DNA from: Mycolicibacterium agri
Lineage (GTDB): Bacteria; Actinomycetota; Actinomycetes; Mycobacteriales; Mycobacteriaceae
Length of the DNA: 64,000 nucleotides
Direction: 5' to 3'
Assembly (NCBI RefSeq): GCF_002553505.1
Contig: NZ_PDCP01000002.1
Location: 62,001 to 126,000, forward strand
The notes below the pieces were generated by a model. The model saw only the letters and a list, made by a program, of their open reading frames with translations, was not told where the DNA came from and did not search any database. Below, in pieces: positions 8,044 through 16,617 of this stretch (position 1 is the first letter of the stretch; every line of letters starts with the position of its first letter). Position numbers and translations under genes: made by a program.

Positions 8044-9209
8044 CTATCCACTCCTTTTCCTGCCTCCGCGAGGCATCCGACGAGATTTCTGGCGGCGAGG
8101 TTGTCCATCAGCGCACGGATACCGGTCGACCAAGCCGGCGCGCGCTCGCATGTGGTAACGGTGTTTTCCAGCGTTCCCAGTTCGGGACAGCTGATCGTGA
8201 CGCGGTCGCCGACGTGGTGGGTGAAGCCCTCACCGGCGCGGTCGCGGTCCTTGAAGGGGGCGAACATCGTGCCGGTGAACAGGGCGAACCCGTCCGGGTA
8301 CTGGTGATGCCTGCCGTAGGTGCGGGCCAGCAATTCCTCAGGGGTGCGGCTGATCTCGCGCATCGAGCTGACCTCGGTCAGTTCGAAGCCGTCGTCACCT
8401 TCGACGTGCAGAGTGATGTCGAGCCGCTTGACGTCGTCGAGGGTGAAGCCGTCGTCGAAGAGCCGGATGAACGGGCCGATCGCACATGATGCGTTGGCGT
8501 CCTTGGCCTGCGCCAACAGCAGGGCGCTGCGCCCCTCGAGATCACGATGGTTGACGTCGTTTCCGAGCGTCGCGCCGACGCAGGCGCCGCGGGAGTTCGC
8601 CACCAACACGACTTCGGGTTCGGGGTTGTTCCACGCCGAACGCTCCAACACGCCGATCTGGGCGCCGTGTCCGACGGCGGACAACACCGGCGCCTTGGTG
8701 AAGATCTCCGGATCCGGTCCTATGCCGACCTCCAGGTACGGTGACCACAACCCCTGCGCGACAAGCGTTTGCTTGAGTCGGTCCGCGGCCGCCGTGCCCG
8801 GCACCAAGTCACCGATGGCGCTGCGGATCTGCTCGGTGAGCTCAGCACGCACGCCCTGCACGCGCTGCGGATCACCGCCTGCGGCCTCCTCGACCACGCG
8901 CTCCAGCAGGCTGCGCACGAACGTGACGCCCGCGGCCTTGATCACCTGCAGATCAATCGGCGCCAGAAGATGCGGCCGCACCGGGCTCGGACCCGTCGCC
9001 AACTCCGCCAGCGACCAGTCCCGCGACGCCTGCCCGTGGCGCGCCACGTCGATGGCGTCGTCGCGGTCGAGAAGGTCGGCCATCGTGGGGCCGTGCCCGG
9101 TGATGTCGGCGACCCGTTGCCCGCGGACCGCCACCAGGCAGGGCCCGCCGACATCCGGGTCGTAAAGCCGCCCGACGCACGTGGCACGTTGTGCGGCAAC
9201 ATTGTTCAC
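8040..9209 (-). CDS. Fumarylacetoacetate hydrolase-family protein
   Basis: A 389-residue FAH-superfamily protein. The metal-binding core reads NPEPEVVLVANSRGACVGAT, followed by GNDVNHRDLEGRS, in the manner of 2-keto-3-deoxy sugar acid dehydratases and fumarylacetoacetases. The N-terminal half has the RSLLERVVEEAAGG segment seen in the longer, about 380-residue, members. Possible activities are hydrolysis or hydration of a 2-oxo-enoic acid, or dehydration of a 2-keto-3-deoxy acid. The GTG start overlaps the upstream stop by four bases. Confidence 0.83.
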   Translation of the reverse strand: MNNVAAQRATCVGRLYDPDVGGPCLVAVRGQRVADITGHGPTMADLLDRDDAIDVARHGQASRDWSLAELATGPSPVRPHLLAPIDLQVIKAAGVTFVRSLLERVVEEAAGGDPQRVQGVRAELTEQIRSAIGDLVPGTAAADRLKQTLVAQGLWSPYLEVGIGPDPEIFTKAPVLSAVGHGAQIGVLERSAWNNPEPEVVLVANSRGACVGATLGNDVNHRDLEGRSALLLAQAKDANASCAIGPFIRLFDDGFTLDDVKRLDITLHVEGDDGFELTEVSSMREISRTPEELLARTYGRHHQYPDGFALFTGTMFAPFKDRDRAGEGFTHHVGDRVTISCPELGTLENTVTTCERAPAWSTGIRALMDNLAARNLVGCLAEAGKGVDR

Positions 9210-10249
9210 GTTGCCGCCTCTTGCGGTTGGTCACGGCATTCGCGGGCCAGCTCGCGCCAGAAGTCGTCCCGCTCGCCGGGCAGCATGAACTCGAAGAGCG
9301 CGACCCGGTCGACCAATCCGTCGTATCGCTCGCGCAGGGCGGCTCCGACGTCGCCCGGGTCGGCCTCCACGGCGAAAGCCGACACCATCTCGTCGGTGAC
9401 GCAGTCCGACATCTCGTCCCATCGGCCCTGGCGCGACATGGCGTGCAGCTTTTCGCTGATCGCGTCCCAACCGTGGACATTCAGCACGACGCGGTACGCG
9501 GGGGTCGACGCGTAGAACGCGATGCGGGACTTCACCGCGGCGCGCTGTCGCTCTCTCTCCTCCCCGCTGTCCCCCGTGATGACGAAAGTGCTTGTCGACA
9601 GCTCCACCTCCGCCGCCGCCCGGCCCGCCGACGCCGCGCCCTTGCCCACCTCGGGCAGAACGACGGACCGGATGTAGGCGGGGGTGTGGAACGGGTGGAC
9701 ATGCAGCCCGTCGCACATCTCGCCGGCCAGGCTGATCAGCGCTGGGCTCACGCCTGCGATGGCGACGGGGATATGGGGGTGATCCAGCGGACCGGGGTTG
9801 AAGACGGGCGGAAGCAGGTTGTGGCGGTAGAACCGGCCTGCATAGTTCAGCGGCTCACCGCTCTGAAACGAATGCCAAATCGCCCGCAACGCGCAGACGT
9901 AGTCGCGCAGCCGTGCGACTGGTCGGTCCCACGGCATCGAAAAGCGCCTCAGCACATGCGGTTTGACCTGGGTTCCGAGTCCGAGCAGAAAGCGTCCGCG
10001 CGAGCGGCGCTGCAGGTCCCACGCGAGTTGGGCGGTCACCATGGGCGAGCGGGAGAAGGCGATCGCCACGGCGGTACCGAGCTGGATGCGCGATGTGTAC
10101 TCCGCCGCGACGGCCAACGGCAGGAACGCGTCGTGCTTGTTCTCACCGGCCCACAAACCGGCGACGCCGATCTCTTCGGCCCATCGACTGATGCTGCCGG
10201 TGGCGAGTGCGGACGACCCCTCGGAACTGAGTCGGGCGTCGAACTTCAC
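9206..10249 (-). CDS. LLM-class F420-dependent oxidoreductase
   Basis: Luciferase-like monooxygenase fold protein of about 347 residues, of the F420-using type common in mycobacteria. It opens with KFDARLSSEG and GVAGLWAGENKHDAFLPLA and contains the RRSRGRFLLGLGTQVKPH segment that starts the phosphate-binding part. Two in-frame GTG codons occur at 10255 and 10249; I take the second because AAGGAG is then correctly spaced instead of overlapping the start. It sits 12 bases after the alcohol dehydrogenase in the same operon. Substrate unknown. Confidence 0.87.
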   Translation of the reverse strand: MKFDARLSSEGSSALATGSISRWAEEIGVAGLWAGENKHDAFLPLAVAAEYTSRIQLGTAVAIAFSRSPMVTAQLAWDLQRRSRGRFLLGLGTQVKPHVLRRFSMPWDRPVARLRDYVCALRAIWHSFQSGEPLNYAGRFYRHNLLPPVFNPGPLDHPHIPVAIAGVSPALISLAGEMCDGLHVHPFHTPAYIRSVVLPEVGKGAASAGRAAAEVELSTSTFVITGDSGEERERQRAAVKSRIAFYASTPAYRVVLNVHGWDAISEKLHAMSRQGRWDEMSDCVTDEMVSAFAVEADPGDVGAALRERYDGLVDRVALFEFMLPGERDDFWRELARECRDQPQEAAT

Positions 10250-10261
10250 GAGCACTCCTTT

Positions 10262-11383
10262 TCACAGTCGCGGTGACAAGACCGGCTTGATGATGGTTCC
10301 GGCGCGCATGTCGGACATGGCCTGGTTGACTTGTGCGAGCGGGTATTCGGTCACCAGCCGGACCAGGTCGAAGTGGTCGGCCACCTGCGGCAGCGTGCGC
10401 ACGTAGCGCTCATAATGTTGCGCCGAAAACGCCCATGAACCAATGACTTCCAGTTGTTTCCTGGTGATGTGGTGGGGATTGATCAACGTGTCGCCGTGGT
10501 CGGTGTACTGGCCGACGACGAGGTAGCGGCCCCCGCGACGGGCCATCGCGATGCCTTCCGCCACGGCGCTGGGCAGACCCGTCGCCTCGATCACCAGATC
10601 GGCTCCGCGGCGACCGGGGGTGACCTGTCGGGCGGCGTCGATCCTGGCTTCCGGTTCGGTGTGGCGGTCGATGTCCAGCGCCAGATCGCAGACGCCGAGT
10701 TCGTCGGCCACCTTCAGTCGCTCCGCAGGCCCGCCGACGAGCACGATGGTGCCCGCGCCCGCCAACCGCGCGTACATCGCCGCCGCCATTCCGACCGGGC
10801 CCGCGCCTTGGATCACCACCACCTCGCCCACCCGGGGCGCGGCTCGGCCGAGCAACCCGTGCACGATGGTCGGTCCCGCGCAGCCCAGCGCGACCACTTC
10901 CAGCCCGGAGAGCTGCGCAGGTACGCGGAACAGCGCGGTGCCCGGCTGCAGGTAGATGCGTTCCGCCCAGCCGCCCGACAGGTGTGGCCACACCTGCGCC
11001 GATTGATTGATGCCATAGACCCGGCGCTGCTCACACAGCGAATATTCATGCAGCGCAACGCAATAGTGACAGCGGCCGCACGGGATGCTCGACGCCCACA
11101 CGACGTGATCGCCGGCACGCAACCGGTCGCCCGTCGCGTCGGCATCCACACCGTCGCCCAGTTCGCGCACCACGCCCACCGCTTCGTGGCCGAGAATCAC
11201 CGGAAGGGGAACCGGCAGCCTGCCGTCCTGCAGGTGGATGTCGGTGCCGCAGATCCCGGCGTGCAGGACGTCGACCACGACCGCGCCCGGTTGCGCGGGG
11301 GCCGCGGGATACGTGCCGATGCGCACCTCGCCGCCGGTCGTCTCCAGCACCGCAGCGCGCACCGTCGTCACCATCGACTCCAT
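10262..11383 (-). CDS. Zinc-dependent alcohol dehydrogenase (MDR family)
   Basis: Medium-chain dehydrogenase of 373 residues oxidising an alcohol with NAD(P). Catalytic zinc residues appear in GICGTDIH and GHEAVGVV, and the structural zinc site in PCGRCHYCVALHEYSLC. The nucleotide-binding motif is GAGPVGMAAAMYARL. An alternative in-frame start is MVTTVRAAVL at 11374. First gene of the operon ADH, LLM, FAH, enoyl-CoA hydratase, lyase, whose promoter lies in the gap shared with the second CoA-transferase. Confidence 0.92.
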   Translation of the reverse strand: MESMVTTVRAAVLETTGGEVRIGTYPAAPAQPGAVVVDVLHAGICGTDIHLQDGRLPVPLPVILGHEAVGVVRELGDGVDADATGDRLRAGDHVVWASSIPCGRCHYCVALHEYSLCEQRRVYGINQSAQVWPHLSGGWAERIYLQPGTALFRVPAQLSGLEVVALGCAGPTIVHGLLGRAAPRVGEVVVIQGAGPVGMAAAMYARLAGAGTIVLVGGPAERLKVADELGVCDLALDIDRHTEPEARIDAARQVTPGRRGADLVIEATGLPSAVAEGIAMARRGGRYLVVGQYTDHGDTLINPHHITRKQLEVIGSWAFSAQHYERYVRTLPQVADHFDLVRLVTEYPLAQVNQAMSDMRAGTIIKPVLSPRL

Positions 11384-11416
11384 CTCTTCGGCCTGTTTCG
11401 GAGATTACCGCACAGC

Positions 11417-11429
11417 AGACATATTGCCC
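11417..11429. promoter_or_regulatory. Predicted island operator, copy 3
   Basis: On the minus strand this is GGGCAATATGTCT, close to GGACAATATGTCT at 19663. It lies in the 173-base gap between the divergent alcohol dehydrogenase and CoA-transferase genes, 34 bases upstream of the former. Confidence 0.5.
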
Positions 11430-11556
11430 ACTGACAGATAGAATTCTTGCGGACTTCCTCCATGGCACCTGCAAACGGGTGCGCCTCTGCGAGAGTTGAT
11501 TCGTCTGGTGAGACGTCTGTTCGCCGAGCTTAAACCCATCAACGTGAGGAGCGGCA

Positions 11557-12744
11557 ATGACAGCCCTGCAGGGACTGCGAGTTCTCGACGTGACTCAGGT
11601 GTTGGCCGGGCCGTTCTGCGGTCAGCTGCTCGCCGACATGGGCGCCGACGTCATCAAGGTCGAACCGCCCGAGACCGGCGACCAGTCCAGGCGCGCGCTC
11701 GGCTTCTCACTCAAGGGCGACGACACCGCCGCCTTCCTCGCAGTCAACCGAAACAAGCGCAGCCTCACCCTGAACTTGAAGAGCGACGCAGGCCGAGATG
11801 CGTTCTACCGCTTGGTTCGACAGAGCGACATCGTCATCGAGAACTTCCGGCCGGGTGTGGCCAAGCGCCTCGGCATCGATTACGAGACGCTGAGCGCCAT
11901 CCATCCGCCGATCATCTGTGCGAGCATCTCCGGTTACGGCCAGGACGGCCCGTACGCCACGCGGCCCGCGCACGACCTCATCGCGCAGGGCATGGCGGGC
12001 CTGATGAGCGTCACCGGCGAGCCCGACGGGCCACCGGCGAAGGTGGGCATCTCGATCGCCGACCTGTCCGCCGGGCTGTTCTGCGCGTACGGCATCGTGT
12101 GCGCCGTGGTGGCCCGCCACCGCACCGGACGCGGCCAGTACGTCGACACATCGATATTCGAGGCGCCCATCGCGCTGGCGGTGTTCGAGTCCACCGAGTT
12201 GTGGGGTCTGGGCCGGATCCCGCGACCGCTGGGTTCGACGAACCGCACGGCTGCCCCCAATCAGGCCTTGAGGGCGCGCGATGGGTACATCAACGTGTGC
12301 GCGGCCAATGAACGCCTGTGGCAGCGGTTGTGCGAGGCATTGGGACGCGACGACCTGCCGAAGGATCCCCGGTTCGCCACGAACATGGACCGCATGGCGC
12401 ACCAGGGCGAGCTGGCCGAGGAACTGGAACGCACGCTCGTCGAGCGCGACGTGGCCGACTGGGTGGACCACCTGCTGGCGGTCGGGGTGCCCGTGGGCCC
12501 GATCCTCAACTACGAGCAGGTGTTCTCCGACCCGCACACGCTGGCGCGCAAGATGGTCGTCGAGATGGAACATCCCGTCGAGGGCACCCTCAAGGGCCTC
12601 GGAATACCGGTCAAACTCAGCGATACCCCCGGATCCGTGCGGTCCGCAGCACCGCTGCTCGGCGAGCACACCACCGAGATCCTTTGCAGCCTCGGCTATT
12701 CCGATGAGGAGATCAGCCGGATGCGGCGGGATGGCGCGGCGTGA
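11557..12744 (+). CDS. Class III (CaiB/BaiF) CoA-transferase
   Basis: Second family III CoA-transferase, 395 residues, with the expected VLDVTQVLAGPFCGQLLADM start, GADVIKVEPP, NRNKRSLTLNLKS, and catalytic Asp140 in RPAHDLIAQGMAGLMS. GAGGAG precedes the ATG. The first transferase (3556) is clearly homologous but not a recent duplicate, so the two may activate different acids or use different CoA donors. Its last 32 bases overlap the convergent hydrolase gene. Confidence 0.93.
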   Translation: MTALQGLRVLDVTQVLAGPFCGQLLADMGADVIKVEPPETGDQSRRALGFSLKGDDTAAFLAVNRNKRSLTLNLKSDAGRDAFYRLVRQSDIVIENFRPGVAKRLGIDYETLSAIHPPIICASISGYGQDGPYATRPAHDLIAQGMAGLMSVTGEPDGPPAKVGISIADLSAGLFCAYGIVCAVVARHRTGRGQYVDTSIFEAPIALAVFESTELWGLGRIPRPLGSTNRTAAPNQALRARDGYINVCAANERLWQRLCEALGRDDLPKDPRFATNMDRMAHQGELAEELERTLVERDVADWVDHLLAVGVPVGPILNYEQVFSDPHTLARKMVVEMEHPVEGTLKGLGIPVKLSDTPGSVRSAAPLLGEHTTEILCSLGYSDEEISRMRRDGAA

Positions 12745-13537
12745 CGTTCTCGCCTGCGAGGAATTCAGAGATCGTGTCCGCCAGCAGCTCGGGCTGTTCG
12801 AGGTAGCCCATATGGGGCACCCCGCCGAGGATCTTCAGTTCGCAGTCGGGCAGGACTGCGGCCATCTCCTCGGCGAATCGGGGCGGCGTCGCCACGTCGG
12901 CGTCACCGGTGACGACCAGGGTGCGCGTCCGAACGCCGCGCAGATCGTCGCGCACGTTGTGCTCGGCGATGGCGCGAAATGTGTTGGCCCACGAGGCGGA
13001 ATCGTTCTCGAGCAGCCGGCGGTAGGCCCGGTCCACGACCGGCAGCGCCATGCCCGCGTCAGTGAACCAGCGCGCGATCGCCGCCTTGGCGACGGGCTCC
13101 ATGCCCTCGGCCTCGGCGACCCGCGCGCGGTCGAGGAACACCTCGCGTTCCGACGACGATGTCGTGCAGGAAGTCCCCGACAACACCAGGCCCGTCACGA
13201 GTTGGGGGTAGCGGATGGCGATGTGCTGTGCGACCAACCCGCCGAAGGACTGACCGACCACGTGCGCGCGGTCGATACCGTTGCGCTGCAGCAGGCCCGC
13301 CACGTCATCGGCGAGGTCCTCGAGGCGCCAGGGACCGGGCGGCGACGGCGACTCACCATGACCGCGCAGGTCAACCCGCAGGATCGCGAACCGCCTCTCG
13401 AGAACGGCCGAGGCGGCCGCCCAGAACGTCCGGTCCAGACCGACGGAGTGCAGCAGCACCACCGTCTCGCCGTCGGCCACGCCCGCGCGATCGAAAGCCA
13501 ACGGAACCGTTCGACGCTCGAGATGCGCACTTCCCAT
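12713..13537 (-). CDS. Alpha/beta hydrolase (3-oxoadipate enol-lactonase-like)
   Basis: Predicted soluble hydrolase of 274 residues with the nucleophile elbow GQSFGG, an oxyanion region LLHSVGLDRTFW, an acid in VVTGDADVATPP and the histidine in GVPHMGYLEQP. The profile resembles PcaD-type enol-lactonases and related esterases. I use the ATG at 13537 because AAGGG is eight bases upstream; an earlier ATG at 13552 and a longer reading to 13606 exist. Its 3' end overlaps the CoA-transferase gene tail to tail. Divergent from the acyl-CoA dehydrogenase with an operator between. Confidence 0.87.
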   Translation of the reverse strand: MGSAHLERRTVPLAFDRAGVADGETVVLLHSVGLDRTFWAAASAVLERRFAILRVDLRGHGESPSPPGPWRLEDLADDVAGLLQRNGIDRAHVVGQSFGGLVAQHIAIRYPQLVTGLVLSGTSCTTSSSEREVFLDRARVAEAEGMEPVAKAAIARWFTDAGMALPVVDRAYRRLLENDSASWANTFRAIAEHNVRDDLRGVRTRTLVVTGDADVATPPRFAEEMAAVLPDCELKILGGVPHMGYLEQPELLADTISEFLAGENVTPRHPAASG

Positions 13538-13684
13538 CGCTTCACCCTTCATTCGACAGCCACCGCAGCGTATCGCCAGGTGGACACGGAGTCCATGCCG
13601 TGCCACAGCGGTGTGCGGTTATTTCGCAGCGATTTATTGACGATTGCGACCCTCCAGGTCTAGACACGCCTGCGCCCATGTGAT

Positions 13685-13697
13685 GGACTAAATGTCC
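13685..13697. promoter_or_regulatory. Predicted island operator, copy 4 (perfect)
   Basis: GGACTAAATGTCC, identical to the copy at 19830, inside GATGGACTAAATGTCCAC. The outer GGAC/GTCC arms form a 13-bp inverted repeat. It lies between the divergent hydrolase and acyl-CoA dehydrogenase genes, 66 bases before the latter's GTG. Confidence 0.7.
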
Positions 13698-13762
13698 ACA
13701 CACCGGACAAAATCGGCATCGCCGCCGACCTCGGAGTCGGACGGTGCCGCGGAAAGGTAGCC

Positions 13763-14914
13763 GTGGCGGATCTGTCACCTCAGCAACAGTCGATAGCCGC
13801 GGAGATCCGCGAGATCTGCGCGTCATTTCCCGAGGACTACTGGCAGGACAAGGACGCCCGACGCGAGTATCCCGAGGAGTTCCTCAAGGCGTTGCTCGCC
13901 TCCGGCTGGCTCGGAGTGCTCATTCCCAAGGAGTACGGCGGCAAGGGCATGGGCATGACCGAGGCCGCGGTGATCATCGAGGAGATCGCCAAGTCCGGCG
14001 CCAACGCAATCGCCTGTCACGCACAGATATACAACGTCGCCATGCTGATGCGGTACGGCTCAGAGGAGTTGAAACAGCGCTACCTGCCGCGCATCGCCGC
14101 CGGCGAGATGCGATTCCTGGCGTTCGGCCTCACCGAGGAGGCGGCCGGACAGGACACCAGCAGCATCAGCACCGAAGCCAGGCGCGAAGGCGACGTGTAT
14201 GTGCTCAACGGCCGCAAGAACTGGCTTTCGCGAGCACAGCACTCCGACCTGATGCTTGCCGTCGCGCGCACCACGCCGCTTGACCAGGCGCCCAAGAAGA
14301 CCCACGGCCTCAGCGCCTTCCTCGTCGAACTTCCCGTCGAGGGACTGCATCTGCGGCCGGTCCCGACGATGTTCAACATCGAGACCAACGAAGCAGACTT
14401 CGTCGACCTTCGGGTGCCCGCCGAAAACCTGGTGGGCGAAGAGGGGTCCGCGTTCCGCTACATCCTCAGCGGCGTCAACGGCGACCGCATCGCCGCGGCG
14501 TCCGCCGCGATCGGCGACGCCAGGTGGCTCATCGAACACGCAACGCAGTACGCCAACGACCGCGTGGTCTTCGACCGGCCCATCGGACAGAACCAGAGCG
14601 TGCAGTTCCCCATCGCACACGCCTACGCCGCTACCGAAGCCGCCAGCCTGATGCGGTTCCGCGCCGCCGAGAAGTACGACCGAGGCGAGGAGCCGGGCCC
14701 GGAGGCGAATATGGCGAAACTCCTTTCGTCGGAAGCCGCCTGGGAGGCGGCCAACGCCGCGATGTCCACCTACGGAGGCTATGCGTTCGCGCGGTCTAAG
14801 GGCATCGAGCGGAAGTTCCGCGAAACGCGCTTGTTCCTCAACGCCCCGGGCTCCAACAACCTGATCCTGTCCTACCTCAGCCAACACGTTCTGGGGATGC
14901 CCCGAAGCTTCTGA
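13763..14914 (+). CDS. Acyl-CoA dehydrogenase
   Basis: Flavin-dependent acyl-CoA dehydrogenase of 383 residues with the typical FLAFGLTEEAAGQDTS FAD/substrate segment and a C-terminal TYGGYAFARSKGIERKFRET. GTG start, with GGAAAGG just upstream. Anomaly: where medium-chain enzymes have the catalytic Glu (YEGT), this protein has NAPGSNN, with Pro near 362. At the alternative catalytic position used by isovaleryl-CoA dehydrogenase (LER) it has GDR, so an Asp could be the base, or substrate chemistry differs. First gene of the operon leading into TTT system 2. Confidence 0.9.
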   Translation: MADLSPQQQSIAAEIREICASFPEDYWQDKDARREYPEEFLKALLASGWLGVLIPKEYGGKGMGMTEAAVIIEEIAKSGANAIACHAQIYNVAMLMRYGSEELKQRYLPRIAAGEMRFLAFGLTEEAAGQDTSSISTEARREGDVYVLNGRKNWLSRAQHSDLMLAVARTTPLDQAPKKTHGLSAFLVELPVEGLHLRPVPTMFNIETNEADFVDLRVPAENLVGEEGSAFRYILSGVNGDRIAAASAAIGDARWLIEHATQYANDRVVFDRPIGQNQSVQFPIAHAYAATEAASLMRFRAAEKYDRGEEPGPEANMAKLLSSEAAWEAANAAMSTYGGYAFARSKGIERKFRETRLFLNAPGSNNLILSYLSQHVLGMPRSF

Positions 14915-14977
14915 ATCCACCGGCCGGCACCGGGCCGCACCGACGTCAACGAAGACACCTTCCGGTCAGGAGTACAA

Positions 14978-16024
14978 ATGAAAACAACAAGGCCATTCTC
15001 CGCGTTGCTCGCCGTGATCGCGCTCGCGTTGGTCTACCTCTTGGCTGCGTGCGGCAGCGAATCGCAGAACGCGTCCGGCGGGAACGAGGCCCAGGGCCAG
15101 GGCCAGAGTCAGGGCCAGGACGAGAACTATCCCAGCGGGCCCATCCAATTGATCGCACCGGCCGCCGCGGGCGGCGGTTACGACACCACCGCGCGCACGG
15201 TGCTCAACGTGCTCCAGCAGACGAAGCTGGTCGACACGCCGATGGTGGTGGAAAACCGCGAGGGCGCAGACGGATCGGTGTGGATGGCGCAGATGGCCAC
15301 CGACCTCACCGGCGATGACAACGTCATCTCGGTCGGCGGCACCGCGTCGATGTACAACGACGCCCGCGGCGACACGCAACACGACTTCTACGACGTGACC
15401 CCGATCGCGTCGCTGATAAGCGAGTATTACGTATTCGTCGTTCCGGCCGACTCGCAGTTCCAATCGCTGAAGGACATCGTCGAGGCCGTCAAGCGCGACC
15501 CGCGGTCGGTGCCGATCGGCGGCGGCAGCCTCGACCGCGCCGCGTTCGATCTGGTGATGCTCGCAGCGGGCGGTGATCCGTCCAAGACCAACTTCGTCGA
15601 GTACCCGACCGGGGCCGAACAGACCGTCGGCCTGCTCAACGGTGACCTCGCGGTTGGCGTCGCAGGCACCCCAGAGTTCCAGGGCCAGATCGAGTCCGGC
15701 GATCTTCGCGCGGTGGCGGTGACCAAGCCCGAACGGTTCTCAGATGCGCCGTACGACACCGTTCCGACGGCGACCGAGGAAGGCTACGACGTCACCCTCG
15801 CGAACTGGCGCGGCATCTACGGCCCGAAGGACATGCCCGATTACGCGGTCAAGTACTGGGCGGACACGCTGGGCAAGATGGTCGACACCGAGCAGTGGGC
15901 CGAGGCGGCCAAGAACAACCAGTGGGAAACCAATTTCAAGACGGGAGACGAGTTCAAGAAGCTGATCGACGACACCTACGCCGAGATCAAGGACGCCTAC
16001 CGGGCCACCGGGGTGATTAAGTGA
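14978..16024 (+). CDS. TctC-family substrate-binding lipoprotein (TTT system 2)
   Basis: A 348-residue Bug/TctC solute-binding lipoprotein. The signal ends at the lipobox LLAAC; it is followed by a spacer rich in Gln and Gly (AQGQGQSQGQDENY) coded by a short CAGGGC-type repeat, which probably tethers the binding domain away from the membrane. The carboxylate-binding loop reads APAAAGGGYDTTAR. AGGAG precedes the ATG. Its stop overlaps the tctB start by four bases. Confidence 0.92.
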   Translation: MKTTRPFSALLAVIALALVYLLAACGSESQNASGGNEAQGQGQSQGQDENYPSGPIQLIAPAAAGGGYDTTARTVLNVLQQTKLVDTPMVVENREGADGSVWMAQMATDLTGDDNVISVGGTASMYNDARGDTQHDFYDVTPIASLISEYYVFVVPADSQFQSLKDIVEAVKRDPRSVPIGGGSLDRAAFDLVMLAAGGDPSKTNFVEYPTGAEQTVGLLNGDLAVGVAGTPEFQGQIESGDLRAVAVTKPERFSDAPYDTVPTATEEGYDVTLANWRGIYGPKDMPDYAVKYWADTLGKMVDTEQWAEAAKNNQWETNFKTGDEFKKLIDDTYAEIKDAYRATGVIK

Positions 16025-16617
16025 GCGGGCGCGTCGACGCCGAAACCCGCAAAGCACGGTCCGCCCGCCGAGAGGACGCCGTCGCCGCGCTCGTCGTACT
16101 CGCGCTGGCGGCGTTCATACTCCTTTACGGGCTGAAGATCCCGGACTCGAGCTACTCGAATGCCATTCTGTCACCGAGGGATTTCCCCTTCCTGACCGGT
16201 GCGCTCATGCTGCTCGCGGGTGTTGCGCTGCTGGTGCGCAACGTCTCCGCGCTGCTGCCGAGTCGAGCGCCAACCGAGGGGTCCGAGGCGTCCGAGACGC
16301 CCGAGTCCGAGCCCGCGAAAGATCAAGCGCCCGCTGAGGATTCGGACGACGAGTTCGAAACGGGTCGGGCCGCGCAGGATCCGCGAATCCTCGGAATGCT
16401 GCTCGCCCTGCTGCTCGGCTACATACTCGTCTTCGTCTGGCTCGGTTACGTGTTGTCCACGTTCGCCTTCCTGACCGCCTCGACAATGCTGCTGTCGCCG
16501 CGCCGGCCGGTTCGCAATGTGATCTTCGCCGCGGCGCTCAGCACCGCCATCTATCTGCTGTTCACGGTGGGACTGAATGTGCGGCTGCCACCGGGACCGT
16601 TGGGCGGGTTGCTCTGA
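16021..16617 (+). CDS. TctB-family small membrane subunit (TTT system 2)
   Basis: Small membrane subunit, 198 residues, GTG start inside the tctC stop. Hydrophobic segments lie near residues 20-40, 60-80, 125-150 and 165-185. The central cytosolic loop is long and strongly acidic (rich in Glu, Ser and Pro, about residues 83-118), longer than in system 3. The end RLPPGPLGGLL matches the TctB C-terminal pattern. Overlaps tctA by one base. Confidence 0.88.
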   Translation: MSGRVDAETRKARSARREDAVAALVVLALAAFILLYGLKIPDSSYSNAILSPRDFPFLTGALMLLAGVALLVRNVSALLPSRAPTEGSEASETPESEPAKDQAPAEDSDDEFETGRAAQDPRILGMLLALLLGYILVFVWLGYVLSTFAFLTASTMLLSPRRPVRNVIFAAALSTAIYLLFTVGLNVRLPPGPLGGLL

